From the NCBI RefSeq assembly GCF_008642335.1, contig NZ_CP029191.1:1674001-1738000 (forward strand): 64,000 nucleotides of DNA, read 5' to 3'. Source of the stretch: Streptomyces venezuelae. GTDB taxonomy: Bacteria; Actinomycetota; Actinomycetes; Streptomycetales; Streptomycetaceae. A program made the translations under genes and the position numbers. The notes below the pieces were generated by a model. It had not been told where the DNA came from and did no database searches. It worked only from the letters and a program-made list of their open reading frames with translations. This document shows, piece after piece, positions 32,811 through 42,017 of the stretch. Position 1 is the first letter of the stretch. Every line of letters begins with the position of its first letter.

Positions 32811-33767
32811 ATGAGTGCCGACCGCGATTTCGCGTACGGCGCCGCCGCCGGATTCCTCGGCGACCTGCTGCTCGGCGATCCCCGCCGAGGCCATCCGGTC
32901 GCCGCGTTCGGGCGGGCGGCGGGCGCCGTCGAACAGGTGCTGTGGCGGGACCACCGCGGATGGGGCGCCCTGCACACCGCGGTGTGCGCCGGGGGCGCGG
33001 CAGGCGCCGCCGCGCTGGCCTCCGCTCTCGTACGCCGCTCCGCCGCGGGCCGTGCCGGATCCGTGGCGCTCACCGCCGCCGCGACCTGGGCCGTGCTCGG
33101 CGGCACCTCGCTGGGCCGCGAGGCGCGGGCCGTCGGCGGCGCCCTGGAAGCGGGGGACATCGAGGTCGCCCGGGAGCGGCTGCCCCATCTGTGCGGGCGG
33201 GACCCGCAGGCCCTGGACGCCGACGGGATCGCGCGGGCCGTCGTCGAGTCCGTCGCCGAGAACACCTCCGACGCCGTGGTGGGAGCCCTCGTGTGGGGCG
33301 CGCTCGGCGGCGTGCCGGGGCTCGTCGCCTTCCGTGCCGTGAACACCCTCGACGCGATGGTCGGCCACAAGTCCGCGCGCCACCGGCGCTACGGATGGGC
33401 GTCCGCGCGGCTCGACGACGTCTTCGGCTGGCCCGGGGCGCGGCTCACCGCCGCGCTGGCGGTGGTCGCGGGCGACGCGCCCGCCGGGGCGGTGCGCGCC
33501 TGGCGCTCCGACGCCGCCAAGCACCCGAGCCCCAACGCCGGTCCCGTCGAGGCCGCGTTCGCCGGGGCTTTGGGCGTACGCCTCGGGGGGACCCTCTCGT
33601 ACGCGGGACGGGTCGAGCACCGGCCCGTGCTCAACGCGGACGGGCGCGACGTGCGGGTGGAGGACATCGAGCGGGCGGTGAGGCTGTCCCGGCGGGTGAG
33701 CGGGCTCGCTCTCGGCGTCGCGGTCGTCGCGGGCGTCGCCCGACTGAGGTCAAGGAGAGCTTCGTGA
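32811..33767 (+). CDS. cobD: Adenosylcobinamide-phosphate synthase CobD/CbiB
   Basis: A 318-residue integral membrane protein that attaches aminopropanol (or its phosphate) to adenosylcobyric acid to give adenosylcobinamide (phosphate). Family landmarks include [46 protein letters not shown] and [12 protein letters not shown]. The start ATG at 32811 has GAGGA upstream; a GTG at 32793 is possible. It is the first gene after the B12 riboswitch and overlaps cobQ by GTGA (33764-33767). Order of the operon: cobD, cobQ, chelatase, cobO, cobB. Confidence 0.93.
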   Translation: MSADRDFAYGAAAGFLGDLLLGDPRRGHPVAAFGRAAGAVEQVLWRDHRGWGALHTAVCAGGAAGAAALASALVRRSAAGRAGSVALTAAATWAVLGGTSLGREARAVGGALEAGDIEVARERLPHLCGRDPQALDADGIARAVVESVAENTSDAVVGALVWGALGGVPGLVAFRAVNTLDAMVGHKSARHRRYGWASARLDDVFGWPGARLTAALAVVAGDAPAGAVRAWRSDAAKHPSPNAGPVEAAFAGALGVRLGGTLSYAGRVEHRPVLNADGRDVRVEDIERAVRLSRRVSGLALGVAVVAGVARLRSRRAS

Positions 33768-35302
33768 GCGGTGGACTGCTCGTCGCCGGAACCACGTCGG
33801 ACGCCGGGAAGAGCGTCGTCACCGCCGGCATCTGCCGGTGGCTGGCGCGCAAGGGTGTGTCCGTCGCGCCGTTCAAGGCGCAGAACATGTCCCTCAACTC
33901 GTTCGTGACGCGCGAGGGCGCCGAGATCGGGCGGGCGCAGGCCATGCAGGCGCAGGCCGCCCGCGTCGAGCCGAGCGCGCTGATGAACCCCGTGCTGCTG
34001 AAGCCGGGCGGCGACCGCTCCAGTCAGGTCGTCCTCATGGGCAAGCCCGTGGGCGAGATGAGCGCGCGCGGCTACCACGGGGGCCGCCAGGCGGCGCTTC
34101 TCGACACCGTCGTGGGCTGCCTGGAGGAGCTCAGGAGCACGTACGACGCCGTGATCTGCGAGGGCGCGGGCAGCCCCGCCGAGATCAACCTGCGGCGCAC
34201 CGACATCGTGAACATGGGCATAGCGCGGGCCGCCCGCTTCCCCGTCCTGGTGGTCGGGGACATCGACAGGGGCGGGGTGTTCGCGTCGTTCTTCGGGACG
34301 ACGGCGCTGCTGAGCGCCGCCGACCAGGAGCTGGTCGCCGGGTACTTGGTGAACAAGTTCCGCGGCGACGTCTCTCTCCTCGAACCCGGGCTCGACATGC
34401 TGCTCGGTCTCACGGGACGGCGCACGTACGGCGTGCTGCCGTTCCAGCACGGGCTCGGCATCGACGAGGAGGACGGCCTGCGCGTGTCCCTGCGGGGTGC
34501 CGTGCGGGAGTCCGTGGTGGCGCCGCCGGTCGGTGAGGACGTGCTGCGGGTCGCCGTGTGCGCCGTGCCGCTGATGTCCAACTTCACCGATGTGGACGCG
34601 CTCGCCGCCGAACCCGGTGTCGTCGTGCGGTTCGTGGACCGCGCCGAGGAACTCGTCGACGCCGACCTGGTGGTGGTACCGGGCACCCGCGGCACCGTGA
34701 AGGCCCTGCGGTGGCTGCGCGAGCGCGGCCTCGCGGACGCCCTCGCGCGCCGCGCCGCCGAGGGACGCCCCGTGCTCGGCATCTGCGGCGGTTTCCAGGT
34801 GCTCGGCGCGCACATCGAGGACGAGGTCGAGTCGAAGGCCGGCTCCGTCGACGGGCTCGGACTGCTGCCGGTGCGGGTGCGGTTCGCCCGCGAGAAGACC
34901 CTCGCCCGGCCGGTCGGCGAGGCCCTCGGCGAACCCGTCGAGGGGTACGAGATCCACCACGGCGTCGCCGAAGTGACGGGCGGCGAACCCTTCCTGGACG
35001 GCTGCCGGGTCGGCGAGGTGTGGGGCACGCACTGGCACGGGTCGCTGGAGAGCGACGCGTTCCGGCGCCGGTTCCTCACCGAGGTCGCCCGCGCGGCCGG
35101 ACGCCGCTTCGTGCCCGCCCCCGACACCAGCTTCGGCGCGCTGCGCGAGGAGCAGCTCGACCTGCTGGGCGACCTGATCGAAGAACACGCGGACACGGAC
35201 GCGCTGTGGAACCTGATCGAGCGGGGCCCGCAGGCCGGCCTGCCGTTCATCGCGCCCGGCGCGCCGCCGGCAGCACCAGAACGCACCAAGGAGGCTCTGT
35301 GA
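33764..35302 (+). CDS. cobQ: Cobyric acid synthase CobQ
   Basis: A 512-residue glutamine-dependent amidotransferase that amidates the b, d, e and g side chains of adenosylcobyrinate a,c-diamide. The N-terminal ATPase domain has the modified P-loop [12 protein letters not shown] (8-19) and [11 protein letters not shown]. The C-terminal triad-type glutaminase has ICGGFQVLG (nucleophilic Cys) and THWHGSLES with its His. The GTG start has AAGGAG just upstream and overlaps the cobD stop. It overlaps the chelatase gene by 4 bp. Confidence 0.96.
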   Translation: MSGGLLVAGTTSDAGKSVVTAGICRWLARKGVSVAPFKAQNMSLNSFVTREGAEIGRAQAMQAQAARVEPSALMNPVLLKPGGDRSSQVVLMGKPVGEMSARGYHGGRQAALLDTVVGCLEELRSTYDAVICEGAGSPAEINLRRTDIVNMGIARAARFPVLVVGDIDRGGVFASFFGTTALLSAADQELVAGYLVNKFRGDVSLLEPGLDMLLGLTGRRTYGVLPFQHGLGIDEEDGLRVSLRGAVRESVVAPPVGEDVLRVAVCAVPLMSNFTDVDALAAEPGVVVRFVDRAEELVDADLVVVPGTRGTVKALRWLRERGLADALARRAAEGRPVLGICGGFQVLGAHIEDEVESKAGSVDGLGLLPVRVRFAREKTLARPVGEALGEPVEGYEIHHGVAEVTGGEPFLDGCRVGEVWGTHWHGSLESDAFRRRFLTEVARAAGRRFVPAPDTSFGALREEQLDLLGDLIEEHADTDALWNLIERGPQAGLPFIAPGAPPAAPERTKEAL

Positions 35303-37380
35303 GTACCCCGTATCCGTTCACCGCCCTCGTCGGGCAGGACGACCTGCGGCTCGCGCTCTTGCTGAACGCCGTATCGCCCGCCGTGGGAGGCGTGCTCGTA
35401 CGGGGAGAGAAGGGCACCGCCAAGTCCACCGCCGTGCGCGCGCTCTCCGCGCTGCTTCCGGAGGTGCCGGTCGTCGCCGGGTGCCGCTTCTCGTGCGACC
35501 CTGCGGCCCCCGACCCCAACTGCCCCGACGGCCCGCACGAGTCGGCCGGCGCCACCGCGCGCCCCGCGCGCATGGTGGAGCTGCCGGTCGGCGCCTCCGA
35601 GGACCGGCTCGTCGGCGCCCTCGACATCGAACGGGCCCTCGCGGAGGGGGTGAAGGCCTTCGAGCCCGGACTGCTCGCCGACGCGCACCGCGGCATCCTG
35701 TACGTGGACGAGGTCAACCTCCTCCACGACCACCTGGTCGACCTGCTGCTCGACGCCGCCGCGATGGGCGCCTCGTACGTCGAGCGCGAAGGCGTGTCCG
35801 TGCGGCACGCCGCGCGGTTCCTGCTCGTCGGCACGATGAACCCCGAAGAGGGCGAGCTGCGGCCGCAGTTGCTCGACCGGTTCGGTCTCACCGTCGAGGT
35901 GGCCGCGTCCCGCGAGACGGACCAGCGCGTCGAGGTCGTACGGCGACGGCTCGCGTACGACGACGACCCCGAGGGCTTCGCGGGCCGCTGGTCCGAGGAC
36001 GAGTCGGCGCTGCGCGACCGCGTCGTGGCGGCCCGCGCGCTCCTGCCCCAGGTCGTCCTGGGCGACGGCGCGCTGCGGCAGATCGCGGCGACCTGCGCGG
36101 CGTTCGAGGTCGACGGGATGCGCGCGGACATCGTGATGGCGCGCACGGCGACGGCGCTCGCCGCGTGGGCGGGCCGCACGGACGTGCTGAGCGAGGACGT
36201 GCGGCAGGCCGCGCTGCTCGCGCTGCCGCACCGCAGGCGCCGCAACCCCTTCGACGCGCCCGGACTCGACGAGGACAAGCTCGACGAGACGCTGGAGGAC
36301 GCGCGCGAGGACGAGGAGCCCGAGCCGCCGGAGGGCGACGACGACCCCGACGGGGGCGGCGGCCCCGACGGCGATGGTCCGGACGGCGGCGGCGGACAGC
36401 CCCCGGCCGGGGACGGCCCCGACTCCCCCGAGCTGCCCTCGCAGAACCAGGGCCCGGACGCGCAGGACGCCGACGACTCCCCGGCCCCGCAGGAGCCCGC
36501 CCCCACGGCGGGCGCCCCCTCCGGCCCCGGCGAGCAGCAGGCCGTGCGCGCCGCCGAACCGTTCCGCACCAAGATGCTGAGCGTGCCCGGCATCGGCGAG
36601 GGCGCCGCGGGACGGCGTTCGCGCGCCCGCACCGAGCACGGCCGCACCACGGGTTCGCGGCGCCCCCGCGGCGCCCTGACCAAGCTGCATCTGGCGGCCA
36701 CCGTGCAGGCCGCGGCCCCGCACCAGAAGGCGCGCGGGCGCTCCGGCGCCGGTCTCGTCGTACGCCGTGACGATCTGCGGCAGGCGACGCGGGAGGGCCG
36801 CGAGGGCAACCTCGTGCTGTTCGTCGTGGACGCCTCCGGGTCGATGGCGGCGCGGCAGCGGATGAGCGCCGTCAAGGGCGCCGTGCTCTCGCTCCTCCTC
36901 GACGCCTACCAGCGGCGCGACAAGGTGGGGCTCGTGACGTTCCGCGGCACGGAGGCGGAGGTGGCGCTGCCGCCGACGTCGTCGGTGGACGCGGCGGCCG
37001 CCCGCCTCGAATCGCTGCCGACGGGCGGCCGCACCCCGCTGGCCGCGGGCCTGCTGAAGGCGCACGACGTGCTGCGCGTCGAACGCCTGCGGGACGCCGC
37101 GCGCCGTCCGCTCGTGGTCGTGGTGACGGACGGACGGGCGACCGGGGGCGTGGAGCCGGTGGCCCGTGCGGGCCGCGCGGCCCGGCTGTTCGCGGCCGAA
37201 GGCGTCGCCTCGGTCGTCGTGGACTGCGAGTCGGGCTACGTACGGCTCGGCCTCGCGGGGCAGCTCGCGGGCGAGCTCGGCGGGACGGTCGTGACCCTCG
37301 ACGAGCTGCGGGCGGACTCGATCGCCGGCCTCGTCAAGGACGTACAGGGAATGAACTCGCCTTCGAGGAGGGCCGCTTAA
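35299..37380 (+). CDS. Fused ChlI/ChlD-type cobalt (magnesium) chelatase ATPase subunit
   Basis: A 693-residue fusion. Residues about 1-340 are an AAA+ ChlI-like domain with Walker [10 protein letters not shown] and Walker [12 protein letters not shown] long Asp/Gly/Pro-rich linker (about 345-420) follows. The C-terminal von Willebrand A domain has the MIDAS motif [11 protein letters not shown] and [11 protein letters not shown]. In the actinobacterial cobalamin pathway this subunit is thought to partner with CobN for ATP-driven cobalt insertion; CobN is not in this window. AAGGAGG precedes the GTG start; the stop TAA overlaps the cobO ATG. Confidence 0.92.
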   Translation: MSTPYPFTALVGQDDLRLALLLNAVSPAVGGVLVRGEKGTAKSTAVRALSALLPEVPVVAGCRFSCDPAAPDPNCPDGPHESAGATARPARMVELPVGASEDRLVGALDIERALAEGVKAFEPGLLADAHRGILYVDEVNLLHDHLVDLLLDAAAMGASYVEREGVSVRHAARFLLVGTMNPEEGELRPQLLDRFGLTVEVAASRETDQRVEVVRRRLAYDDDPEGFAGRWSEDESALRDRVVAARALLPQVVLGDGALRQIAATCAAFEVDGMRADIVMARTATALAAWAGRTDVLSEDVRQAALLALPHRRRRNPFDAPGLDEDKLDETLEDAREDEEPEPPEGDDDPDGGGGPDGDGPDGGGGQPPAGDGPDSPELPSQNQGPDAQDADDSPAPQEPAPTAGAPSGPGEQQAVRAAEPFRTKMLSVPGIGEGAAGRRSRARTEHGRTTGSRRPRGALTKLHLAATVQAAAPHQKARGRSGAGLVVRRDDLRQATREGREGNLVLFVVDASGSMAARQRMSAVKGAVLSLLLDAYQRRDKVGLVTFRGTEAEVALPPTSSVDAAAARLESLPTGGRTPLAAGLLKAHDVLRVERLRDAARRPLVVVVTDGRATGGVEPVARAGRAARLFAAEGVASVVVDCESGYVRLGLAGQLAGELGGTVVTLDELRADSIAGLVKDVQGMNSPSRRAA

Positions 37381-37988
37381 TGCCGCAGGGACAGCCGAGC
37401 GTCGTGCCGGACGACGGTCTCACGACGCGCCAGCGCCGCAACCGTCCGCTCGTCTTCGTCCACACGGGCGTCGGCAAGGGCAAGTCGACCGCCGCGTTCG
37501 GGCTCGCGCTGCGGGCCTGGAATCAGGGGTGGCCGATCGGCGTCTTCCAGTTCGTGAAGTCGGCGAAGTGGAAGGTCGGCGAGGAGAACGCGCTGAAGGT
37601 CCTCGGTGCCACGGGCGAGGGCGGCACGGTCGCCTGGCACAAGATGGGCGAGGGCTGGTCGTGGATCCAGCGCGCCCCCGCCGAGGGCGAGTTGACCAAT
37701 GAGGACAAGGCCCGTGAGGGCTGGGAGCAGGTCAAGCGGGACCTCGCCGAGGAGACGTACAAGCTGTACGTCCTCGACGAGTTCGCGTACCCCATGCACT
37801 GGGGCTGGATCGACACGGACGAGGTCGTGGAGGTCCTGCGCGACCGTCCGGGGACGCAGCACGTGGTCATCACCGGCCGCAACGCGCCGCAGAAGCTCAT
37901 CGACTTCGCCGACCTCGTGACCGACATGTCGAAGATCAAGCACCCGATGGACGCCGGGCAGAAGGGCCAGAGGGGCATCGAGTGGTAG
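37380..37988 (+). CDS. cobO: Cob(I)yrinic acid a,c-diamide adenosyltransferase CobO
   Basis: A 202-residue CobA/CobO-type corrinoid adenosyltransferase. The P-loop VHTGVGKGKSTAAFG (27-41) is characteristic, as are FQFVKSAKWKVGEE, VLDEFAYPMHWGW and TGRNAPQKLIDFADLVTDM. It transfers the 5'-deoxyadenosyl group from ATP to Co(I) corrinoids. It starts on the last base of the preceding stop (TAATG) and overlaps cobB by 7 bp, so the group is translationally coupled. Confidence 0.96.
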   Translation: MPQGQPSVVPDDGLTTRQRRNRPLVFVHTGVGKGKSTAAFGLALRAWNQGWPIGVFQFVKSAKWKVGEENALKVLGATGEGGTVAWHKMGEGWSWIQRAPAEGELTNEDKAREGWEQVKRDLAEETYKLYVLDEFAYPMHWGWIDTDEVVEVLRDRPGTQHVVITGRNAPQKLIDFADLVTDMSKIKHPMDAGQKGQRGIEW

Positions 37989-39394
37989 CTCGCCTCGTCA
38001 TCGCGGCGCCGTCGTCGGGCAGTGGCAAGACGACCGTCGCGACGGGCCTGATGGCCGCGTTCTCGGCGGCCGGGCTCGCCGTCTCGCCGCACAAGGTCGG
38101 GCCCGACTACATCGACCCCGGCTACCACGCGCTGGCGACGGGACGCCCGGGGCGCAACCTCGACGCGTACCTGTGCGGGCCCGACCTCGTCGCGCCGCTC
38201 TTCGCGCACGGCGCGGCCGGATGCGACATCGCCGTGGTCGAGGGCGTGATGGGCATGTACGACGGGGCCGCGGGCCAAGGCGAGCTGGCCTCCACCGCGC
38301 ACGTCGCGAAGCTGCTGCGGGCGCCGGTCGTCCTGGTCGTCGACGCGTCGTCGCAGTCGCGGTCGGTGGCGGCGCTGGTGCACGGCTTCGCGTCGTGGGA
38401 CCCGGAGGTGCGGGTCGCGGGCGTCATCCTGAACAAGGTGGGCTCGGACCGGCACGAGGCGCTGCTGCGGGAGGCGTTGGACGAGGCGGGGGTGCCGGTC
38501 CTCGGCGCGCTGCGGCGCGCCGCTCAAGTCCGGACTCCTTCGCGGCACCTGGGGCTCGTGCCGGTCGCCGAGCGGCGGGGCGATGCGGTGGAGTCGGTGG
38601 CGGCGTTGGCTTCGCGGGTGCGGGAGGGGTGTGACCTGGAGGGGCTTCTCGCGCTGGCGCGGAGTGCGCCATCCCTGCGGGGCGAGGCGTGGGACCCCCA
38701 CACGGGGCTCGGTCGGTCACCGGCTTCGCCGGGTTCGTCCTCAAGCGCCGGACGGGCTGGAGATCCCACAGACGCCGGACGGACCGGAGATCCCAAGCCT
38801 GTCGTCGCCGTCGCCGGCGGGGCCGCCTTCACCTTCTCCTATGCCGAGCACGCCGAGTTGCTCGGCGCCGCCGGGGCGGAGGTCGTCACCTTCGACCCCC
38901 TCCACGACGAGCAGCTGCCCGACGGGACCGCCGGGGTGGTCATCGGGGGCGGGTTCCCCGAGGTGTACGCGCCGGAGTTGTCCGCCAACGAGGTGCTGCG
39001 GAAGGCCGTGGCCGAGCTCGCCCGCTCCGGGGCGCCCGTCGCCGCCGAGTGCGCGGGGCTGCTCTACCTCTCCCGCGAGCTGGACGGGAAGCCGATGTGC
39101 GGGGTCCTCGACGCCGGGGCGCGGATGTCGGAGCGGCTGACGCTCGGGTACCGCGAGGCCGTCGCCGTGTCGGACAGCGTCCTCGCGCCCGCGGGCACGC
39201 GCATGCGAGGGCACGAGTTCCACCGCACGGTCATGGAGCCCGGGGCAGGAGCCTCGCCCGCCTGGGGGCTTCACCAACCCCAGCGGCGCGTCGAAGGCTT
39301 CGTACAGGGCAATGTGCACGCCAGCTACCTGCACACGCACTGGGCCGCCGCGCCGGACGTCGCGCGCCGGTTCGTCGAGCGGTGCACACCGTGA
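37982..39394 (+). CDS. cobB: Cobyrinate a,c-diamide synthase CobB/CbiA with repeat-derived linker
   Basis: A 470-residue glutamine-dependent amidotransferase acting on cobyrinate side chains a and c. The N-terminal ATPase has SSGSGKTT (11-18) and KVGPDYIDPGYH; the glutaminase domain has AAECAGLLYL (Cys357) and ASYLHTHWAA. The linker between domains (about 239-272, HTGLGRSPASPGSSSSAGRA) is a low-complexity stretch that lacks family conservation. It is encoded by DNA containing two copies of a short repeat (38731-38795), so it looks like an in-frame insertion. The start is GTG 37982, overlapping cobO. Confidence 0.95.
   Translation: MVARLVIAAPSSGSGKTTVATGLMAAFSAAGLAVSPHKVGPDYIDPGYHALATGRPGRNLDAYLCGPDLVAPLFAHGAAGCDIAVVEGVMGMYDGAAGQGELASTAHVAKLLRAPVVLVVDASSQSRSVAALVHGFASWDPEVRVAGVILNKVGSDRHEALLREALDEAGVPVLGALRRAAQVRTPSRHLGLVPVAERRGDAVESVAALASRVREGCDLEGLLALARSAPSLRGEAWDPHTGLGRSPASPGSSSSAGRAGDPTDAGRTGDPKPVVAVAGGAAFTFSYAEHAELLGAAGAEVVTFDPLHDEQLPDGTAGVVIGGGFPEVYAPELSANEVLRKAVAELARSGAPVAAECAGLLYLSRELDGKPMCGVLDAGARMSERLTLGYREAVAVSDSVLAPAGTRMRGHEFHRTVMEPGAGASPAWGLHQPQRRVEGFVQGNVHASYLHTHWAAAPDVARRFVERCTP
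38731..38795 (+). repeat. Repeat element inside the cobB coding linker
   Basis: GGGTTCGTCCTCAAGCGCCG starts at 38731 and is followed by GACGGGCTGGAGATCCCA. A 24-bp unit occurs twice: 38745-38768 and 38772-38795, differing at four positions. The first unit with its flank resembles, from memory, a dispersed Streptomyces intergenic repeat of the type CCCGTCCGGCGCTTGAGGAC. Its length keeps the cobB frame open. Confidence 0.6.
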
Positions 39395-39408
39395 CGACGG
39401 ACGCCGCC

Positions 39409-40140
39409 TCAGCCCGCGATGCCCACCACCAGCCAGATGAACGCCGCGCCCGCCACCGTGCACAGCAGCGTCGAGCGGGCCGGGTGGTCGTGGTGCGCCT
39501 CGGGCAGGATCTCCGCCGCCGCGAGATAGAGCAGCGCGCCGCCGAAGAAGCCCAGATAGCTGCCGAGCAGCTGCTCCGGAATGGTGAAGAGCAGCGTCGA
39601 CGCGGCGCCCACCACGGGGGCCGCCGCGTCCGCGAACAGCATTGCGAGCGCCTTGCGGCGGGCGTTCCCGTACAGGCTCGTGAGCGTGTACGTGTTGAAG
39701 CCGTCCGCGAAGTCATGGGCGACGACGGCCAGCGCCACGGCCACGCCCATGCCGCCGCCCACCTGGAACGCCGCGCCGATCGCGACGCCGTCCATCACGC
39801 TGTGCCCGACCATCGCGGCGGCGGCCGTGAGCCCCACCTCGGGCACCCGCCCGCCCTCGTGCTCGTCGGCGCCGTGGGCGGCCCTGCGGCCCGCGAGGAG
39901 CCGTTCCACCAGATGGGCGACGAGGAAGCCGGCCACGAACAGGAGCAGGGCAGCCGGTACGCCGAAGACGGGCTGCCCCGCGGCGTCCAGCGCCTCCGGC
40001 AGCAGGTCCAGGCCGACGACGCCGAGCATCAGGCCGCCCGCGAGTCCCAGGACGAGGTGGCGCCGGTCGGTGACCCGCTGGGCCGTCCAGCCGCCCACCA
40101 GGGTCATGAGGAAGGCGCCGAGCGCCACGAACACCGCCAT
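39409..40140 (-). CDS. ZIP family metal transporter
   Basis: A 243-residue membrane protein with eight or so helices. The ZIP metal-site pattern is present in helices 4 and 5: MVGHSVMDGVAIGAAF and VVAHDFADGFNTYTL, with a His-rich HGADEHEGG loop between helices 3 and 4. ZIP proteins take up zinc, iron or manganese. It is convergent with cobB and sits within the cob cluster, so cobalt or zinc uptake might be linked to B12 synthesis, but that is speculation. Confidence 0.88.
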   Translation of the reverse strand: MAVFVALGAFLMTLVGGWTAQRVTDRRHLVLGLAGGLMLGVVGLDLLPEALDAAGQPVFGVPAALLLFVAGFLVAHLVERLLAGRRAAHGADEHEGGRVPEVGLTAAAAMVGHSVMDGVAIGAAFQVGGGMGVAVALAVVAHDFADGFNTYTLTSLYGNARRKALAMLFADAAAPVVGAASTLLFTIPEQLLGSYLGFFGGALLYLAAAEILPEAHHDHPARSTLLCTVAGAAFIWLVVGIAG

Positions 40141-40213
40141 GGCCCCTTGCTAGCCGATTGACCCCCTGCTCCGCACATCCACTGCCCCCACCCCACACGA
40201 AAGGACCCACTCC

Positions 40214-41674
40214 ATGGAGGACGTCGTGCTCGTCGTCGGCGTCGGCGCCTGCGAGGACGCGCCGGTGGAGGAGGTGCTCGGCCTCGTCCGGGACGCGGTC
40301 CGCGAGGCGGGCCTCTCCGAGGGCGCGGTCGCGGAGCTGGCGACGGTCGACGTGAAGGGCGCGGAGCCGGGGATCGTCGGGGCGGCGGCGCGGCTCGGGG
40401 TGCCGCTCGTGACGTACACGGCGGCGGAGCTTTCGGACGTGACGGTGCCGAACCCGACCGCGCGGTCCCGTGCGGCGGTCGGTACGCCCTCCGTGGCGGA
40501 GGCGGCGGCGCTGCGGGGTGGCGGCGAACTCCTCGTACCGAAGCGGAAGTCGGCGCCGGCGGGCCGCCCGGCGATGGCGACGTGCGCGGTCGCGGCGCGC
40601 CCGCGGGTTCCGGTAGCCCCCTTCGATCTGCGTCACCACGGGGACGCGGAGGTACGCGACGACGGCGCGGACCTCACCGACCTCGCCGTGAACGTACGTT
40701 CCGACACTCCCCCGGTGTGGCTCAAGGAGCTCATCGCCGCGTCCCTGGACGACCTGGCGGCGTATCCGGACGGCCGGGAGGCGCGCGAGGCGGTGGCGGC
40801 ACGCCATGGCCTCACCCCGGACCGCGTGCTGCTCACGGCGGGGGCGGCGGAGGCGTTCGTCCTGCTGGCCCGCGCGCTGAAGGTCCGACGCCCCTATGTC
40901 GTCCACCCGCAGTTCACGGAGCCCGAGGCGGCGCTGCGGGACGCGGGGCACGAGGTGGGCCGGGTGCTGCTGCGCGAGGAGGACGGCTTCCGGCTGGACC
41001 CGGCGGCGGTGCCGGAGGAAGCGGACCTGGTGGTCATCGGCAACCCCACGAATCCGACGTCCGTGCTCCATTCGGCCGCGTCGATCGCTCAACTGGCCCG
41101 CCCGGGGCGGACCTTGGTGGTCGACGAGGCGTTCATGGACGCGGTGCCGGGTGAGCGGGAGGCACTGGCGGGCCGTACGGACGTACCCGGGCTCGTCGTC
41201 CTGCGCAGCCTCACGAAGACGTGGGGGCTCGCGGGGCTGCGGATCGGATACGTCCTTGCCTCCCCCGACACGATCGGCACCCTCGCACAGGCGCAGCCGC
41301 TGTGGCCGGTGTCGACGCCCGCGCTCGTGGCGGCGCGGGCGTGCGTGGGGCCCCGGGCGGTGGCGGAGGCGGGGCATGCGGCGCACCGGGTCGCCTCGGA
41401 CCGCGCGCATCTCCTCGCGGGGCTCGACGAGTTGGCCCCCTTCGGGGTCCGCGCGGTGGGGCCCGCGGAGGGGCCGTTCCTGCTGGTGCGGGTGCCGGGG
41501 GCCGATGTGGTCCGGGAACGGCTTCGGGGGCGGGGGTTTGCTGTGCGGCGTGGCGATACGTTTCCTGGCCTGGGGCCTGACTGGATACGGCTTGCCGTCA
41601 GGGGGCGGGAGACGTCGACGGCGTTTCTCGCTGCGCTGAGGGGGGTGCTGGGCGGCGACGCCCTGCCGGCGTAG
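40214..41674 (+). CDS. cobC: CobE/CbiG-C domain fused to threonine-phosphate decarboxylase-like CobC
   Basis: A 486-residue fusion. Residues 1-127 (VVLVVGVGACEDAPVEEVLG ... TVDVKGAEPGI, PSVAEAAAL) match CobE or the C-terminal domain of CbiG. Residues about 135-480 are a fold-type I PLP enzyme: NPTNPTS, LVVDEAFMD and the PLP lysine Lys335 in LRSLTKTWGLAGLRIGY. CobC-type enzymes are L-threonine-O-3-phosphate decarboxylases or histidinol-phosphate-aminotransferase-like relatives that supply aminopropanol phosphate. GAAAGGA precedes the ATG. It is separated from cobB by the convergent ZIP gene. Confidence 0.92.
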   Translation: MEDVVLVVGVGACEDAPVEEVLGLVRDAVREAGLSEGAVAELATVDVKGAEPGIVGAAARLGVPLVTYTAAELSDVTVPNPTARSRAAVGTPSVAEAAALRGGGELLVPKRKSAPAGRPAMATCAVAARPRVPVAPFDLRHHGDAEVRDDGADLTDLAVNVRSDTPPVWLKELIAASLDDLAAYPDGREAREAVAARHGLTPDRVLLTAGAAEAFVLLARALKVRRPYVVHPQFTEPEAALRDAGHEVGRVLLREEDGFRLDPAAVPEEADLVVIGNPTNPTSVLHSAASIAQLARPGRTLVVDEAFMDAVPGEREALAGRTDVPGLVVLRSLTKTWGLAGLRIGYVLASPDTIGTLAQAQPLWPVSTPALVAARACVGPRAVAEAGHAAHRVASDRAHLLAGLDELAPFGVRAVGPAEGPFLLVRVPGADVVRERLRGRGFAVRRGDTFPGLGPDWIRLAVRGRETSTAFLAALRGVLGGDALPA

Positions 41675-41682
41675 GGGCGCCA

Positions 41683-41797
41683 ACCCGTTCCCCCCGCGAC
41701 GTCCAGCCCGGGTAGGGGCACCAACCCCGCCGCTCCGCGGCGGATACTCCCCACCCACCCACCCGTTTGCCCCGCGACGTCCAGCGGGAGTAGGGGC
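41683..41797. repeat. Pair of 37-bp direct repeats
   Basis: Two related copies at 41683-41719 and 41761-41797, both carrying CCCGCGACGTCCAGC and ending in GTAGGGGC, offset by 78 bp. Partial GTAGGGGC-x-CCAACCC units flank them, suggesting a degenerate tandem array. Confidence 0.75.
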
Positions 41798-41884
41798 GGG
41801 TGGGTGCCGCAGTACCCCCGCGGCGGGGACAGCCCGACCCGCCCCCACCCGGCCCGCACCCGCTCGCGAGACGGGAGGGGACGT

Positions 41885-41973
41885 GGGGGTATGTGCGCAC
41901 GGAGCACCGAGCTAACCACCGCGGCCGGGAATGTCGGGCGGGGCGCAGGGATGGCGAGTACGCACATACCCCC
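41885..41973. repeat. Inverted repeat with perfect 13-bp arms
   Basis: GGGGGTATGTGCG (41885-41897) and CGCACATACCCCC (41961-41973) are exact reverse complements, separated by 63 bp. The placement at the 3' ends of convergent genes allows a bidirectional terminator, but terminal inverted repeats of a small mobile element are also possible. Confidence 0.7.
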
Positions 41974-42017
41974 GCGGCCCCGCCCCCACAGACGCAGCCC
42001 AGGCGCCCCCGCCAGAA

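Larger units (their letters stand above)
41675..42017. other. Repeat-rich intergenic region between convergent genes
   Basis: No gene is supported in these 343 bp, which separate the 3' ends of cobC and the LAETG protein gene. They contain two 37-bp direct repeats, an inverted repeat with 13-bp arms and several G/C homopolymer-rich stretches. The open frames across it are composition artefacts. Confidence 0.6.

Noticed and set aside
31610..33763. Apparent giant fusion protein leading into CobQ
   Set aside because: The upstream part is the wrong frame of the Pit transporter and CobD genes. CobQ has its own GTG with AAGGAG at 33764.
41598..41967. Minus-strand frames of 100 to 292 codons in the cobC 3' region
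   Set aside because: They run through repeat DNA and cobC antisense with no domain support.
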